The translations under genes and the position numbers were made by a program. A DNA stretch of 37,665 nucleotides from Microbacteriaceae bacterium. Its GTDB lineage: Bacteria > Actinomycetota > Actinomycetes > Actinomycetales > Microbacteriaceae. Positions within the stretch are counted from its first letter, which is position 1; every line of letters starts with the position of its first letter. The notes below the pieces were generated by a model. It worked only from the letters and a program-made list of their open reading frames with translations. It was not told the origin of the DNA and did not search any database. Positions 15,865 to 24,943 of this stretch are shown in pieces. Location: assembly GCA_947378555.1 (NCBI GenBank), contig CANCKM010000010.1, positions 1 through 37,665 on the forward strand, in the 5' to 3' direction.

Positions 15865-17013
15865 TTACTTAGAGAGTGCTCGAACGGCTGTGCCTAGAGC
15901 TCTAATCACGAGGTTCAGTTCGTCAGGGTTGGTTTGGTGCCCAAAACTGAATCGCACAGCGGTTTGCGCAACCTCGGCCTTGACGCCAATCGCCATCAAA
16001 ACGTGGGAGGGTGCGTCGTTGCCAGCCGCGCAAGCCGAACCGCTCGAGCAGATGACGCCCTGTTTTTCAAGTTCCAGCAACATTGCCTCGCCACTGAAGT
16101 TAGCGAAGGTGAAGGACGCGATATTTGGCAATCTCTGTGCCCGATGGCCGGTGAAGGTTGAGGACGGAACGGTTTCGAGAACGGCAAAAACAAAGCCATC
16201 ACGCATCGATGACACCTCGCGGGTGTGCTGGCGTTGCAGGAGCGAGCCCGGTTGGTGAAGGGCTTCCAAAGCGGTTGCAAAAGCAACCGCGAAGGCAACA
16301 TTCTCGGTTCCGGAGCGACGGCCAAACTCTTGACCTCCGCCGTGAATCAGGGGTTCGATTGCGAAGCGACCACGGGAGTAAAGGGCTCCAACGCCCTTTG
16401 GTGCTCCAAACTTGTGACCCGATAGCGAAAGGGCGTCAACGCCAAGGGCTGGAATCGAAATATCCAGCCAACCAACTGCTTGCACCGCGTCGCAGTGAAC
16501 CAAAGCGCCGCGCTCATGGGCGAGCTTTGACACCTCAAAAATTGGGTGAACGCTTCCGATTTCGTTATTGGCAAGCATGAGAGACACCAAGGTTGTGTCA
16601 TCGCGAAGTGCGGCCGCCAGTTCACTTAAATCGATCATGCCGGTTGAATCTAGGCTCAACCAGGTCACCTCGAAGTCGTGAAGCCTCACCAGGTAGTCGA
16701 TGGATGCCAGCACAGCTTCATGCTCGCTTTTCGCCGAGATGATGTGCTTGCCTCGTTTATTGGCCAATGCCAGACCGATGATGCCGAGGTTGTCTGCCTC
16801 AGTGCCACCCGAGGTGAAGGTAATCTCATTGGCTCGACAGCCAAGGAACGCTGCCACTGCCTGCCTCGAGTTCTCGAGCGCGCTGTGGGCCCGAAAGCCA
16901 AGCTCATTTTGGCTGGATGGATTGCCAAAGTCGCCGCTTAGCCAAGGCCAAGCCGATTCAAGCGCTTCGGTGCTAACCGGTGAGGTGGCTGCGTAGTCGA
17001 GATAGATGTTCAT
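15865..17013 (-). CDS. Cysteine desulfurase (NifS/IscS-like) of the NAD operon
   Basis: A 382-residue class-V aminotransferase that takes sulfur from cysteine as an enzyme persulfide. Seen are LDYAATSP at the N terminus, TSGGTEADN, the EHEAV His, ANNEIG, the PLP lysine in LSGHKFGAPKG (Lys201), GTENV, and the catalytic Cys328 in SSGSACAAG. ATG 17013 overlaps the nadC stop by one base (TAATG). As the last gene of nadA-nadB-nadC, it probably supplies sulfur for the iron-sulfur cluster of quinolinate synthase NadA. A general tRNA or Fe-S role is also possible. Confidence 0.92.
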   Translation of the reverse strand: MNIYLDYAATSPVSTEALESAWPWLSGDFGNPSSQNELGFRAHSALENSRQAVAAFLGCRANEITFTSGGTEADNLGIIGLALANKRGKHIISAKSEHEAVLASIDYLVRLHDFEVTWLSLDSTGMIDLSELAAALRDDTTLVSLMLANNEIGSVHPIFEVSKLAHERGALVHCDAVQAVGWLDISIPALGVDALSLSGHKFGAPKGVGALYSRGRFAIEPLIHGGGQEFGRRSGTENVAFAVAFATALEALHQPGSLLQRQHTREVSSMRDGFVFAVLETVPSSTFTGHRAQRLPNIASFTFANFSGEAMLLELEKQGVICSSGSACAAGNDAPSHVLMAIGVKAEVAQTAVRFSFGHQTNPDELNLVIRALGTAVRALSK

Positions 17014-17879
17014 TAGTGAGCCTCTGGTTTGGTGATGGATATGTCGAGACCTAGGTCTAGCGCTCGCGCGCTGTGCGTTAGGGCACCGACAGAAATAATG
17101 TCTACGCCGGTTTCGGCTATGAGCCGAACCGTTTGCAGGTTGACTCCGCCACTGGCTTCAACATTGGCTCGATTGCCAATCATCGCAACTCCAAGTTTGA
17201 GGTCTTCCAAAGAGAAATTGTCCAGCATAACGGTGTCAACCGAGGCAGCCAATACCGCTTCAATCTGTTCTATGCTATCGACTTCCACTTCAAGGTGCGT
17301 GGTGTGGGGCAGTCTTTTACGCAGTTCTATCAACTCGGTGGTCAGGTCCTTGCCGCCGGCCGTGAGTATGGCTAAGTGGTTATCTTTGGCCAAAACGGCA
17401 TCCGAGAGGCTGAATCGGTGATTGAATCCGCCACCGCAACGAACCGCATGGCGTTCTAGCAGTCGCAAGCCCGGGGTGGTCTTTCTGGTGTCGACGATGC
17501 GTGCGCTTGTACCCAAGGTTTGCTCAACGTAACGGGTAGTCAATGTTGCAATTCCACACATTCTCTGGGTTAGGTTCAAGGCGACTCGCTCTGCTCGCAG
17601 CAGGGCCCTAGCGTTCGACCAGATCTCGGCAATCACGGTTCCAACTTCAAACCGTTCACCATCCCGAAGGTTCAGAACGATGCTTGAGCTCTCGTCGGTT
17701 GCGAGGAAGGTTTGCTCGATTACCGCGCCTCCGCTCCAGATGCCAGGCTCCCGGGCAACCAGCGAAGCGTGGGCGGTGGCATCGGCGTCGATTAGGTAGT
17801 TGGAGGTGATGTCTCCCCAAGGAGCGTCCTCAAGCAGGGCCTGGTCGATGACCTGTGCCACGTCTTTTCGAGTCAACAT
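17013..17879 (-). CDS. nadC: Nicotinate-nucleotide pyrophosphorylase (quinolinate phosphoribosyltransferase)
   Basis: Converts quinolinate and PRPP to nicotinate mononucleotide in de novo NAD synthesis. The 288-residue protein has the N-terminal LLEDAPWGDITS, then RAERVALNLTQRMCGIATLT, the RKTTPGLRLLERHAVRCGGG phosphate/substrate site, KDNHLAIL, LEVEVDS, VDTVMLDNFS, EASGGV and GVDIISVGALTHS. All are hallmark NadC segments. ATG 17879 lies one base after the nadB stop and has AGAAGAAGG upstream, so the longer open frame to 17972 is not the real start. Confidence 0.96.
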   Translation of the reverse strand: MLTRKDVAQVIDQALLEDAPWGDITSNYLIDADATAHASLVAREPGIWSGGAVIEQTFLATDESSSIVLNLRDGERFEVGTVIAEIWSNARALLRAERVALNLTQRMCGIATLTTRYVEQTLGTSARIVDTRKTTPGLRLLERHAVRCGGGFNHRFSLSDAVLAKDNHLAILTAGGKDLTTELIELRKRLPHTTHLEVEVDSIEQIEAVLAASVDTVMLDNFSLEDLKLGVAMIGNRANVEASGGVNLQTVRLIAETGVDIISVGALTHSARALDLGLDISITKPEAH

Positions 17880-17880
17880 G

Positions 17881-19425
17881 TTATGCCCTTCTTCTAACCG
17901 TGATGGGTCTGGCCATGCTCGGAATGATTTCTTCAAAATCAAGTCGGTAGTGAGCGCCTCGAGATTCCTCACGAGCCAGAGCGGCGGAGGTGACCGCTTC
18001 GGCTAACAGCAGCAGGTTGGCGTCTTCCCAATCGGTGAAGGCACGGTGCTCTTCGGGGGCCGGCACCCAGGTCTGCAATTTATTGACCGCTGCCAACAGG
18101 TCAGAGCCTGTCCTCGCCAAGCCAACGGAATCCCACATTAGAGTCTGCAGTTCCACCCGGTCGACCACTTGAGATGACGGCGTTACCTGATGGTTGGCGG
18201 CACCAATGGTTAGTTCGGCCAGAGGGCCCGTTTCTTTCCAGCGTTCAATCTGGGGGCTTTCTGGCCAAGCATCACCTAGCACCGAGATGGCCCGGTGAGA
18301 AAAAACCACCGATTCTAGGAGTGAGTTCGAGGCCAAGCGGTTTGCTCCGTGCGCGCCGGTGCAGGCAACTTCGCCAACGGCAAATAGACCGGGAACCGAA
18401 CTGCGTCCCCAAATATCGGTTGCTATTCCACCCATCCAATAGTGCGCCGCCGGTGTCACTGGAATCGGGTTCCTGGCCCAATCGAGACCGTAGGACCGAC
18501 AGACGGCTGAAATGGTGGGGAAGCGCTTGTTCAGAAAATCCGAACCAAGAGCGGTTGCGTCAAGCAGCACCGGCTGACCGCCTTGGCGAAGCATTTCGGC
18601 CTGACTGGCCCTGGCAACAACATCACGGGGTGCCAGCTCAGCTGCCGGGTGCACCTTCTGCATGAATCGTTCACCGGCGTTATTTATCAGCACCGCACCC
18701 TCGCCACGCACCGCTTCGCTGATCAGGAAGCTGCCTGGAACGGCCAGAGCCGTTGGGTGAAACTGGTAAAACTCCAGATCGGCCAGTATCGCTCCGGCTC
18801 GAAGCCCCAGGGCAACGCCGTCACCAGTGGTGACCGAGGGATTCGTTGTGTGGCGATACAAGTTTCCGGCCCCACCACTCGCCAAAATTACATAGTCGGC
18901 TTCGATAGTTTCTTGCCCGGTGGAGTCGAGCAGTGTTGCCCCGGAGATTCGCCCATTTTCGAGAACGAGGTCAACCACGAGCGTGTGCTCGCGAATATCA
19001 TTGACGGTGGCACGAGCTTTGGCAACCAAGGCGTCGCTGATGCCAACGCCTGTCGCATCGCCACCGGCGTGCAGAATCCTCGGGTGCGAGTGGGCCGCTT
19101 CCAAGCCGCGGGCGAGTTCGCCATTTTCACGGTCAAAAGCCACACCAAAGTCGATTAGGTCTTTGATGCGCGCCGGGCCGTCTTGGCAAAGTATCTCAAC
19201 GGCGGTCGGCCATGACAGACCGGCCCCGGCCGAGAGAGTGTCGGCAACGTGTTCTCTGACCGAATCGTCGGAACTCATGACCGCTGCGATACCACCCTGC
19301 GCATAATGAGTGTTGCTTTCGGCCAAGATTGACTTGGTGATTAGAGTCACCTCATGCTCGCGACTAGCCTCAACCGCCGCAATCAGGCCCGCGATTCCGC
19401 TTCCTATTACCAATACTTTTGACAT
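17881..19425 (-). CDS. nadB: L-aspartate oxidase
   Basis: FAD enzyme that oxidises L-aspartate to iminoaspartate, the first step of de novo NAD synthesis. The 514-residue form starts SKVLVIGSGIAGLIAAVEAS (FAD Rossmann motif). It contains TKSILAESNTHYAQGGIAAV, LEAAHSHPRILHAGGDATG, LASGGAGNLYRHTTNP, EFYQFHPTAL, the ERFMQKVHPAAELAPRDVVARA segment and HYWMGGIATD. The C-terminal helical part ends with the EESRGAHYRLDFEE pattern that binds substrate. ATG 19425 is placed by the GSGIAG motif and lies 5 bases after the nadA stop. The 56 residues upstream in the same frame belong to nadA coding sequence read in another frame. Confidence 0.96.
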   Translation of the reverse strand: MSKVLVIGSGIAGLIAAVEASREHEVTLITKSILAESNTHYAQGGIAAVMSSDDSVREHVADTLSAGAGLSWPTAVEILCQDGPARIKDLIDFGVAFDRENGELARGLEAAHSHPRILHAGGDATGVGISDALVAKARATVNDIREHTLVVDLVLENGRISGATLLDSTGQETIEADYVILASGGAGNLYRHTTNPSVTTGDGVALGLRAGAILADLEFYQFHPTALAVPGSFLISEAVRGEGAVLINNAGERFMQKVHPAAELAPRDVVARASQAEMLRQGGQPVLLDATALGSDFLNKRFPTISAVCRSYGLDWARNPIPVTPAAHYWMGGIATDIWGRSSVPGLFAVGEVACTGAHGANRLASNSLLESVVFSHRAISVLGDAWPESPQIERWKETGPLAELTIGAANHQVTPSSQVVDRVELQTLMWDSVGLARTGSDLLAAVNKLQTWVPAPEEHRAFTDWEDANLLLLAEAVTSAALAREESRGAHYRLDFEEIIPSMARPITVRRRA

Positions 19426-19430
19426 GATTT

Positions 19431-20714
19431 TTAGCTTGGCTGTGCAGCCAGCATGCGCTCCAATGCTATTTTGGCGTTGCTTTGAACTGTCTCTGGAACG
19501 ATGATCTGGTTTACCACTTTTCCGGCAACCAAATTCTCCAGCACCCAAGCTAGGTATCCGGGGTGAATGCGATACATGGTTGAGCAAGGGCAAACCACCG
19601 GGTCAAGGCAGAAAATATTGTGCTGCGGGTGTTGGGCGGCCAAACGTTGCACCATGTTGATCTCGGTTCCAATCGCAAAGGTCGTCGGCTCGGTAGCCGC
19701 TTCGACCGCCTTGCGAATGTAGTCGGTTGAACCGAATTCGTCGGCTGCGTCAACGACATCCATCGGGCATTCTGGGTGAACAATCACTCGAACGTCTGGG
19801 TAATCGGCGCGGGCTTTCTCGATCTGACCAACCGTGAAGCGCTTGTGCACCGAGCAGAACCCGTTCCACAAGATCACCTTGGCCTCTTGCAGATCAGCCT
19901 CGGTGTTGCCACCCAACGGGCGACGGCCGGCCCAAAGTGGCATTTGCTCTAGGGGGATGCCGAGCTGTTTTGCGGTGTTTCGACCTAGGTGCTGGTCAGG
20001 AAAAAAGAGCACCCTTTGGCCGCGTTCAAAGGCCCATTTCAAAACCGTGCTGGCGTTTGAAGACGTGCAAACGATTCCGCCGTGCTCGCCACAAAAAGCC
20101 TTGAGCGCCGCAGACGAGTTCATGTAAGTCACCGGAATCACCGGCTGACGCCCTGCCGCATCCGGCTCGGTGCCGTAAATCTCTTCGAGTTGCTCCCAGC
20201 ATTGTTCCACCGAATCGATGTCGGCCATGTCGGCCATTGAGCAACCCGCGGCTAGGTTCGGCAGAATCACCTTTTGCTGGTCACTCGACAAGATGTCGGC
20301 GGTTTCGGCCATGAAGTGCACGCCGCAAAAAACGATGTAGTCGGCCTCGGGATGTTCGGTCGCGGCACGCGCTAACTGAAAGGAGTCGCCCAGATAATCT
20401 GCGTGCTGAACAATCTCTTCACGCTGATAGAAGTGGCCGAGTATCACCAGGCGCTCACCAAGCGTCTTTTTGGCCGCAATGATGCGTTCGTGCAGATCGG
20501 CCTCGGTTGCATCGCGATACTCTTTGGGCAGCGAACCCTGCCTCGGGGTGCTTAGTGGAATCTCGTCCTGGCTAGAGGCTCCCGGGCCGTAGCCGAGGGG
20601 TCCCTGATCAAAAGCCCAAGGGCCTTCGGCTAAGGCTGGGCTGCAGGTTGACTCGTTGGCCCGACCCTTAACAATCAACTGAATTCGTTCGTTCACAGAC
20701 GCGGTTGGATTCAT
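19431..20714 (-). CDS. nadA: Quinolinate synthase A
   Basis: 4Fe-4S enzyme that condenses iminoaspartate with dihydroxyacetone phosphate to quinolinate. The 427-residue protein has an N-terminal extension of about 70 residues, common in actinobacteria. NadA motifs follow: LGHFYQREEIVQHADYLGDS, FCGVHFMAETADILS, VTYMNSSAALKAFCG, VCTSSNAST, FPDQHLGRNTA, HPECPMDV and CPCSTMYRIHP. Three of the Cys (CGVH, CTSSN, and one in CPCST) match the cluster ligands. The ATG overlaps the nrtR stop (ATGA). Confidence 0.96.
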   Translation of the reverse strand: MNPTASVNERIQLIVKGRANESTCSPALAEGPWAFDQGPLGYGPGASSQDEIPLSTPRQGSLPKEYRDATEADLHERIIAAKKTLGERLVILGHFYQREEIVQHADYLGDSFQLARAATEHPEADYIVFCGVHFMAETADILSSDQQKVILPNLAAGCSMADMADIDSVEQCWEQLEEIYGTEPDAAGRQPVIPVTYMNSSAALKAFCGEHGGIVCTSSNASTVLKWAFERGQRVLFFPDQHLGRNTAKQLGIPLEQMPLWAGRRPLGGNTEADLQEAKVILWNGFCSVHKRFTVGQIEKARADYPDVRVIVHPECPMDVVDAADEFGSTDYIRKAVEAATEPTTFAIGTEINMVQRLAAQHPQHNIFCLDPVVCPCSTMYRIHPGYLAWVLENLVAGKVVNQIIVPETVQSNAKIALERMLAAQPS

Positions 20715-21421
20715 GCGGTTTTCTCCCGTTTTATTGAGTTTGCCGAGTGCTCGCTAAACGTTGGCAGCGCGCCTTGGTCGGTTAGATCAACCGATGTGTC
20801 GTATTTATAAAGTTGCGGTGGTCGATGCTTGGTGCCGATTAGCCTTTCGCCGGTTGCAACTAGGTCGCCACTCGACTCCATTTCGCGTCTAAAGTTGCCT
20901 GGGTCGAGTGCCCGGCCAAGAACCGCTTCGTAAACCTCGCGAAGCTGCGCCATCGTGAAGGTGTCTCCAAGAAACCCATGTGCGATTCGGCTGTACTCCA
21001 TTTTGTTGCGCAGTCTAGATAGTGCGTATTCAACAATTAGGTTGTGGTCAAAAGCCAGATTCGGCAGGTTATCGGCTGCGAACCAGCTCACGTTTTCGCA
21101 TTCGTACGCGTCGGCTATTTCGTTCTGGGCCACTAAGGCCCAATAGACGATGGATACGACTCGCCCGCCGGGGGATCGTTCCAGGCTGCCGAAGGCGTAT
21201 AACTGCTCTAGGTAGCGCGGCTTGAGACCCGTGGTTTCGAGCAGTGTTCGGCTGGCGGCGGCAATGAGGTCTTCTTCTTCGGATAGCGGACCGCCGGGCA
21301 GAGCCCACATGCCATCGAAGGGGCTTCGGATGCGCTTGACCGCCGGAAGCCACAGTTGCATGGCGCCGGTCTCATCTGGTCGGAGCGTGAATATCACGGT
21401 CGACACTGCAAGTTCTGGCAT
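20711..21421 (-). CDS. nrtR: NrtR-type NAD biosynthesis regulator (degenerate Nudix + winged helix)
   Basis: A 236-residue two-domain protein. Residues about 4-135 are Nudix-like. The Nudix box reads GPLSEEEDLIAAASRTLLETTGL, so the catalytic RExxEE has become RTLLET and hydrolysis is probably lost. Residues about 140-220 are a winged-helix domain (SRIAHGFLGDTFTMAQLREVYEAVLGRALDPGNFRREMESSGDL), typical of NrtR. NrtR binds ADP-ribose and represses NAD genes. It is the first gene of nrtR-nadA-nadB-nadC-cysteine desulfurase, so the operon is very likely autoregulated. A palindrome 56 bases upstream is a good operator candidate. Confidence 0.88.
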   Translation of the reverse strand: MPELAVSTVIFTLRPDETGAMQLWLPAVKRIRSPFDGMWALPGGPLSEEEDLIAAASRTLLETTGLKPRYLEQLYAFGSLERSPGGRVVSIVYWALVAQNEIADAYECENVSWFAADNLPNLAFDHNLIVEYALSRLRNKMEYSRIAHGFLGDTFTMAQLREVYEAVLGRALDPGNFRREMESSGDLVATGERLIGTKHRPPQLYKYDTSVDLTDQGALPTFSEHSANSIKREKTA

Positions 21422-21476
21422 ATTTTATCCCCGAGGTATTTTCAATCGATGGTGTACATATTCGAATCTAAAAGTC

Positions 21477-21491
21477 AGTTAGACTCTAACT
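21477..21491. promoter_or_regulatory. Candidate NrtR operator (7-1-7 palindrome)
   Basis: AGTTAGA-C-TCTAACT is a perfect 15-base palindrome with a single central base. It lies 56-70 bases before the nrtR start and about 100 bases before glpX. Position in front of an autoregulated NAD operon makes NrtR the natural ligand. I cannot confirm the match to the published consensus from memory. Confidence 0.6.
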
Positions 21492-21587
21492 CTAGGACAA
21501 TCTTAGTGTCAAAAATACTTTTTCTACACTGTCGGGCTGATTCATCGTTGAATTCCCTCGGCAAACTACCCTGAATAGGCATTCAAC

Positions 21588-22565
21588 ATGAACCCCCTGC
21601 AAAATCCCCTGCACCCAGACCGAAACCTAGGCATGGAGCTCGTGCGTGCAACCGAGGCCGCCGCCATTCGCTCTTACCAACTGATTGGTAAGGGCGACAA
21701 AATGGCCGTTGACGGCACCGCGGTCGATGCCATGCGCGCCTTCCTCGGCACTGTGAGCTTCAGGGGCACCGTTGTCATCGGTGAGGGTGAAAAAGATGCG
21801 GCACCGATGCTCTTCAACGGTGAGGTTGTTGGCAACGGCACCGGCCCGGAGTGCGACGTGGCGGTAGACCCAATCGACGGCACCAGCCTGGCTGCAGCCG
21901 GCCGACAGAACGCCGTTTCGGTAATCGCAGTTTCTGACCGGGGTAGCATGCTCGATGCATCGAGCGTCTTTTATATGGACAAGTTAGTCACCGGAGCCGA
22001 GGGCGTCGGTGTCGTCGACATCAGACTGCCAATCGCCGAGAACATTCGCCTCTTGGCCAAGGCCAAGGGCAAGTCTGTCAATGAAATGATCATTGCCGTG
22101 CTCGATCGCCCAAGACACGCTGCTCTCATTCAGGAGATTCGTGAGGCAGGCGCTGGCACAAGGCTGCTGCTCGACGGCGATGTGGCCGGAGGCATTCACG
22201 CCGCCCGCTACGAATCCCGCATCGACATGTGCGTTGGCACCGGTGGAAGCCCCGAGGGAATCGTCACCGCCTGTGCCGTAAAGGCTTTTGGTGGAGTGGT
22301 CCAAGGCATCATGCGACCCAAGGATGAGGCAGAGCGCGACCGCGGTTTGGATGCCGGACTGCTGATGGATCACGTTTATGAGATCAACGACCTGGTGACC
22401 AGCGACAACACAATCTTTGTGGCAACCGGAGTCACCGATGGTGGGCTCGTTGAGGGAGTTAGACGCAAGGGTCCAATCATCCGCACCGATAGCATAATCC
22501 TTAGGGGTCTATCGGGAACAATCCGCCGGGTATCGGCAGATTACCGGGCGGACCGCTGGCTATAA
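21588..22565 (+). CDS. glpX: Class II fructose-1,6-bisphosphatase
   Basis: Converts fructose-1,6-bisphosphate to fructose-6-phosphate in gluconeogenesis; it is the standard FBPase of actinobacteria. The 325-residue protein shows the GlpX motifs RATEAAAIRSYQLIGKGDKMAVDG, VVIGEGEKDAAPMLFNGE, DVAVDPIDGTSLAAAGRQNAV, GDVAGGIHA, GTGGSPEGIVTACAVKAFGG and ATGVTDGGLVEGVR. These include the acidic metal ligands of the Li-sensitive phosphatase fold. ATG 21588 is the first start; an AGG lies about 13 bases upstream. It diverges from the NAD operon. Confidence 0.96.
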   Translation: MNPLQNPLHPDRNLGMELVRATEAAAIRSYQLIGKGDKMAVDGTAVDAMRAFLGTVSFRGTVVIGEGEKDAAPMLFNGEVVGNGTGPECDVAVDPIDGTSLAAAGRQNAVSVIAVSDRGSMLDASSVFYMDKLVTGAEGVGVVDIRLPIAENIRLLAKAKGKSVNEMIIAVLDRPRHAALIQEIREAGAGTRLLLDGDVAGGIHAARYESRIDMCVGTGGSPEGIVTACAVKAFGGVVQGIMRPKDEAERDRGLDAGLLMDHVYEINDLVTSDNTIFVATGVTDGGLVEGVRRKGPIIRTDSIILRGLSGTIRRVSADYRADRWL

Positions 22566-22605
22566 CCCAGATGTTTCGAAAGTATCAACTAGGAGACTAA
22601 CCAAG

Positions 22606-24105
22606 ATGGCAAGCAAGCCGATAGTAAATCACTGGATCAATGGTGCCGAAGTGGTTGGGATTTCGGGCAGAACGGCCGAGGTTTTCGACCCAGCACTTGG
22701 TCAGGCTACCAAGCTGGTTTCTCTGGCTAACGAAGTCGAAATAGATTCGGCCATCAAATCGGCCGCCGACGCCTTCCCAGCGTGGCGGGATTTATCACTT
22801 GCCAAGCGACAGTCGATTCTCTTTAGTTTTCGAGAGCTGTTGAACTTGAAGAAACCAGAGCTCGCCGAAATAATCACGAGCGAGCATGGCAAGGTGCTTT
22901 CTGATGCCCTAGGCGAAATCAGTCGTGGTCAAGAAGTGGTTGAGTTTGCCACCGGCATTCCTCACCTGATGCGTGGGCACTATTCAGAGAACGTGTCAAC
23001 GGGTGTAGACGTTTATTCAACACGCCAGCCACTCGGCGTTGTTGCCGTGATCAGTCCATTCAACTTTCCCGCCATGGTTCCAATGTGGTTTTTCCCATTG
23101 GCTTTAGCGGCGGGCAACTGTGTAATTCTCAAACCTTCAGAGAAAGACCCATCGGCGGCCATCTGGATTGCGAAGTTACTGAAAGAGGCGGGTCTTCCAG
23201 ATGGCGTGTTCACCGTTCTGAACGGTGACAAGATTGCCGTTGATGGGCTCCTGACCCATCCCGACGTAAAAGCCATATCGTTTGTTGGTTCAACCCCGAT
23301 CGCCCAGTACGTTTATGAGACTGGCGCAAAGTTCGGAAAGCGAGTTCAGGCGCTTGGGGGAGCGAAAAACCATATGCTCGTGCTTCCAGATGCCGACCTA
23401 GACCTGGTAGCGGACTCGGCAATCAATGCCGGTTTTGGCTCTGCCGGTGAGCGTTGCATGGCGATATCTGTTGTGGTTGCCGTCGAACCGGTTGCCGAGG
23501 CTCTGATTGGGAAAATAGTCTCCAGAATCAAGGAGATAAAAGTTGGCGATGGCCGCAGAAACTGCGACATGGGGCCGCTAGTGACCCAAGCCCACCGTGA
23601 CAAAGTTGCCTCCTACATTGATATTGCAATTAGCGACGGCGCCGAGGTAATCGTCGATGGTCGCACCGTGCAGGCCGACGGCGACTCGAGTGGATTTTGG
23701 CTTGGGCCAACACTCATCGATCGGGTTCCGACAACCTCGCGAGTCTATAAGGATGAAATCTTTGGACCGGTCTTGTCGGTTGTGCGGGTCAAATCCTACG
23801 AAGAAGGCGTCGAGCTCATCAATAATGGCGCTTTCGGCAATGGAACGGCAATCTTTACCAATGATGGCGGTGCGGCCAGAAGGTTTCAGAACGAAATCGA
23901 AGTCGGGATGATTGGAATAAACGTTCCGATTCCGGTGCCGGTCGCCTACTACTCATTTGGTGGCTGGAAGAGTTCACTGTTCGGTGACACCAAGGCCCAT
24001 GGCGAAGAGGGTGTTCATTTCTTCACGAGGGGCAAAGCCATAACCAGTCGTTGGTTAGATCCAAGCCACGGTGGCATCAACCTTGGGTTCCCGCAGAACG
24101 GTTAA
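22606..24105 (+). CDS. mmsA: CoA-acylating methylmalonate-semialdehyde dehydrogenase
   Basis: A 499-residue aldehyde dehydrogenase of the MmsA/IolA type. It oxidises methylmalonate or malonate semialdehyde to propionyl-CoA or acetyl-CoA with loss of CO2. Seen are the NHWINGAEV start, SPFNFPAMVPMWFFPLALAAGN (an MmsA hallmark), KPSEKDPSA, the NAD-site FVGSTPIAQYVYETGAKFGKRVQALGGAKNH, and the active-site Cys in SAGERCMAISV. Near the end are IGINVPIPVPVAYYSFGGWK and FFTRGKAITSRW. AGGAG 10 bases before ATG 22606 sets the start. Its valine or inositol pathway partners are not in the window. It lies 40 bases after glpX and may share its transcript. Confidence 0.92.
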   Translation: MASKPIVNHWINGAEVVGISGRTAEVFDPALGQATKLVSLANEVEIDSAIKSAADAFPAWRDLSLAKRQSILFSFRELLNLKKPELAEIITSEHGKVLSDALGEISRGQEVVEFATGIPHLMRGHYSENVSTGVDVYSTRQPLGVVAVISPFNFPAMVPMWFFPLALAAGNCVILKPSEKDPSAAIWIAKLLKEAGLPDGVFTVLNGDKIAVDGLLTHPDVKAISFVGSTPIAQYVYETGAKFGKRVQALGGAKNHMLVLPDADLDLVADSAINAGFGSAGERCMAISVVVAVEPVAEALIGKIVSRIKEIKVGDGRRNCDMGPLVTQAHRDKVASYIDIAISDGAEVIVDGRTVQADGDSSGFWLGPTLIDRVPTTSRVYKDEIFGPVLSVVRVKSYEEGVELINNGAFGNGTAIFTNDGGAARRFQNEIEVGMIGINVPIPVPVAYYSFGGWKSSLFGDTKAHGEEGVHFFTRGKAITSRWLDPSHGGINLGFPQNG

Positions 24106-24129
24106 CCTCGCCTAGGCATCAAGGCGAGG
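24106..24129. terminator. Hairpin between convergent mmsA and hisN
   Basis: CCTCGCC (24106-24112) pairs perfectly with GGCGAGG (24123-24129) over a 10-base loop directly after the mmsA stop. No clear T-run follows on either side. It sits in the 27-base gap between two convergent genes, so it is a plausible shared terminator. Confidence 0.5.
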
Positions 24130-24132
24130 TGT

Positions 24133-24921
24133 CTAGTTAGCTTTGGTCATACACTGACGCGTGGCATCGTGCAACAGTGTGTTGCTGGCCAAAACGGACG
24201 AAGTGGCATCGGTTAGTGGGCCATCTATGGAGGTCAGCGTGCCACCGGCTTGCTCAACGATCGGCACCAGCGCGGCGATGTCGTAAATCTTTAGATCGTG
24301 CTCGGCAACGATGTCAATGGCACCTTCGGCTAGCAACATGTAGCTCCAGAAATCTCCGAAGGCACGGGTTCGCCAAATCTGACGACTGAGCGAAACCAAC
24401 TTATCCAGTTGCCCAGCTTCATCCCAAAGTTGCAGGTTGTTGTAGCTCAAAGAAGCATTTTCTAAATCTCTGACTTTGGATACGACAATCGATCGAAGCG
24501 TTCCGTCTAGGTCACGAGTTTTTGCGCCAACCCCGGGAGCCGCCCACCAGCGACGGCCTAGTGCCGGTGCCGAAACAACGCTGACGGTGGCCTTGCCGTC
24601 GATCGAAAGTGCGATCAGGCTGGCCCAAACGGGAACACCCCTCATGAAGTTGGCGGTGCCGTCGATTGGGTCGATTATCCATCGTCGATTGCTCTGCCCC
24701 GTGGTGCCAAACTCTTCGCCAATGATCGAATCATCTGGTCGTTCGGCGGCCAAAATGGCTTTGATTGCTTGCTCGACGGCCTTGTCGGCATCGGTGACCG
24801 GGCTGCGGTCTGCCTTGGTTTCCACCAGCAAATCTTGCGACCGGTAGCGACTCATCGCGATTTCATCGGCAATGTCGGCCAATCGAATGGCAAGAGCTAG
24901 GTCGTCTTCAAATGTGGGCAC
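24133..24921 (-). CDS. hisN: Histidinol-phosphatase (inositol-monophosphatase family)
   Basis: A 262-residue Mg-dependent phosphatase. Metal motifs are SPVTDADKAVE, GEEFG, the double-Asp WIIDPIDGTANFMRGVPVW, and the C-terminal DLKIYDIAALVPIVEQAGG. The RAFGDFWSYMLLAEGAIDI segment is typical of the actinobacterial HisN group, which completes the eighth histidine step. The position next to rsgA and aroA is the usual actinobacterial order and supports HisN over a generic inositol phosphatase. The start is GTG 24921. It lies 22 bases after rsgA in the same direction. Confidence 0.88.
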   Translation of the reverse strand: MPTFEDDLALAIRLADIADEIAMSRYRSQDLLVETKADRSPVTDADKAVEQAIKAILAAERPDDSIIGEEFGTTGQSNRRWIIDPIDGTANFMRGVPVWASLIALSIDGKATVSVVSAPALGRRWWAAPGVGAKTRDLDGTLRSIVVSKVRDLENASLSYNNLQLWDEAGQLDKLVSLSRQIWRTRAFGDFWSYMLLAEGAIDIVAEHDLKIYDIAALVPIVEQAGGTLTSIDGPLTDATSSVLASNTLLHDATRQCMTKAN

Positions 24922-24943
24922 AGAACTAATTTACCGTTCGGGG

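Noticed and set aside
17880-17972. 31-residue N-terminal extension of NadC
   Set aside because: It overlaps the nadB C terminus. ATG 17879 has a good ribosome site and matches NadC length.
19426-19593. 56-residue N-terminal extension of NadB
   Set aside because: It is the 3' end of nadA read in another frame. The NadB family starts at the GSGIAG dinucleotide motif just after ATG 19425.
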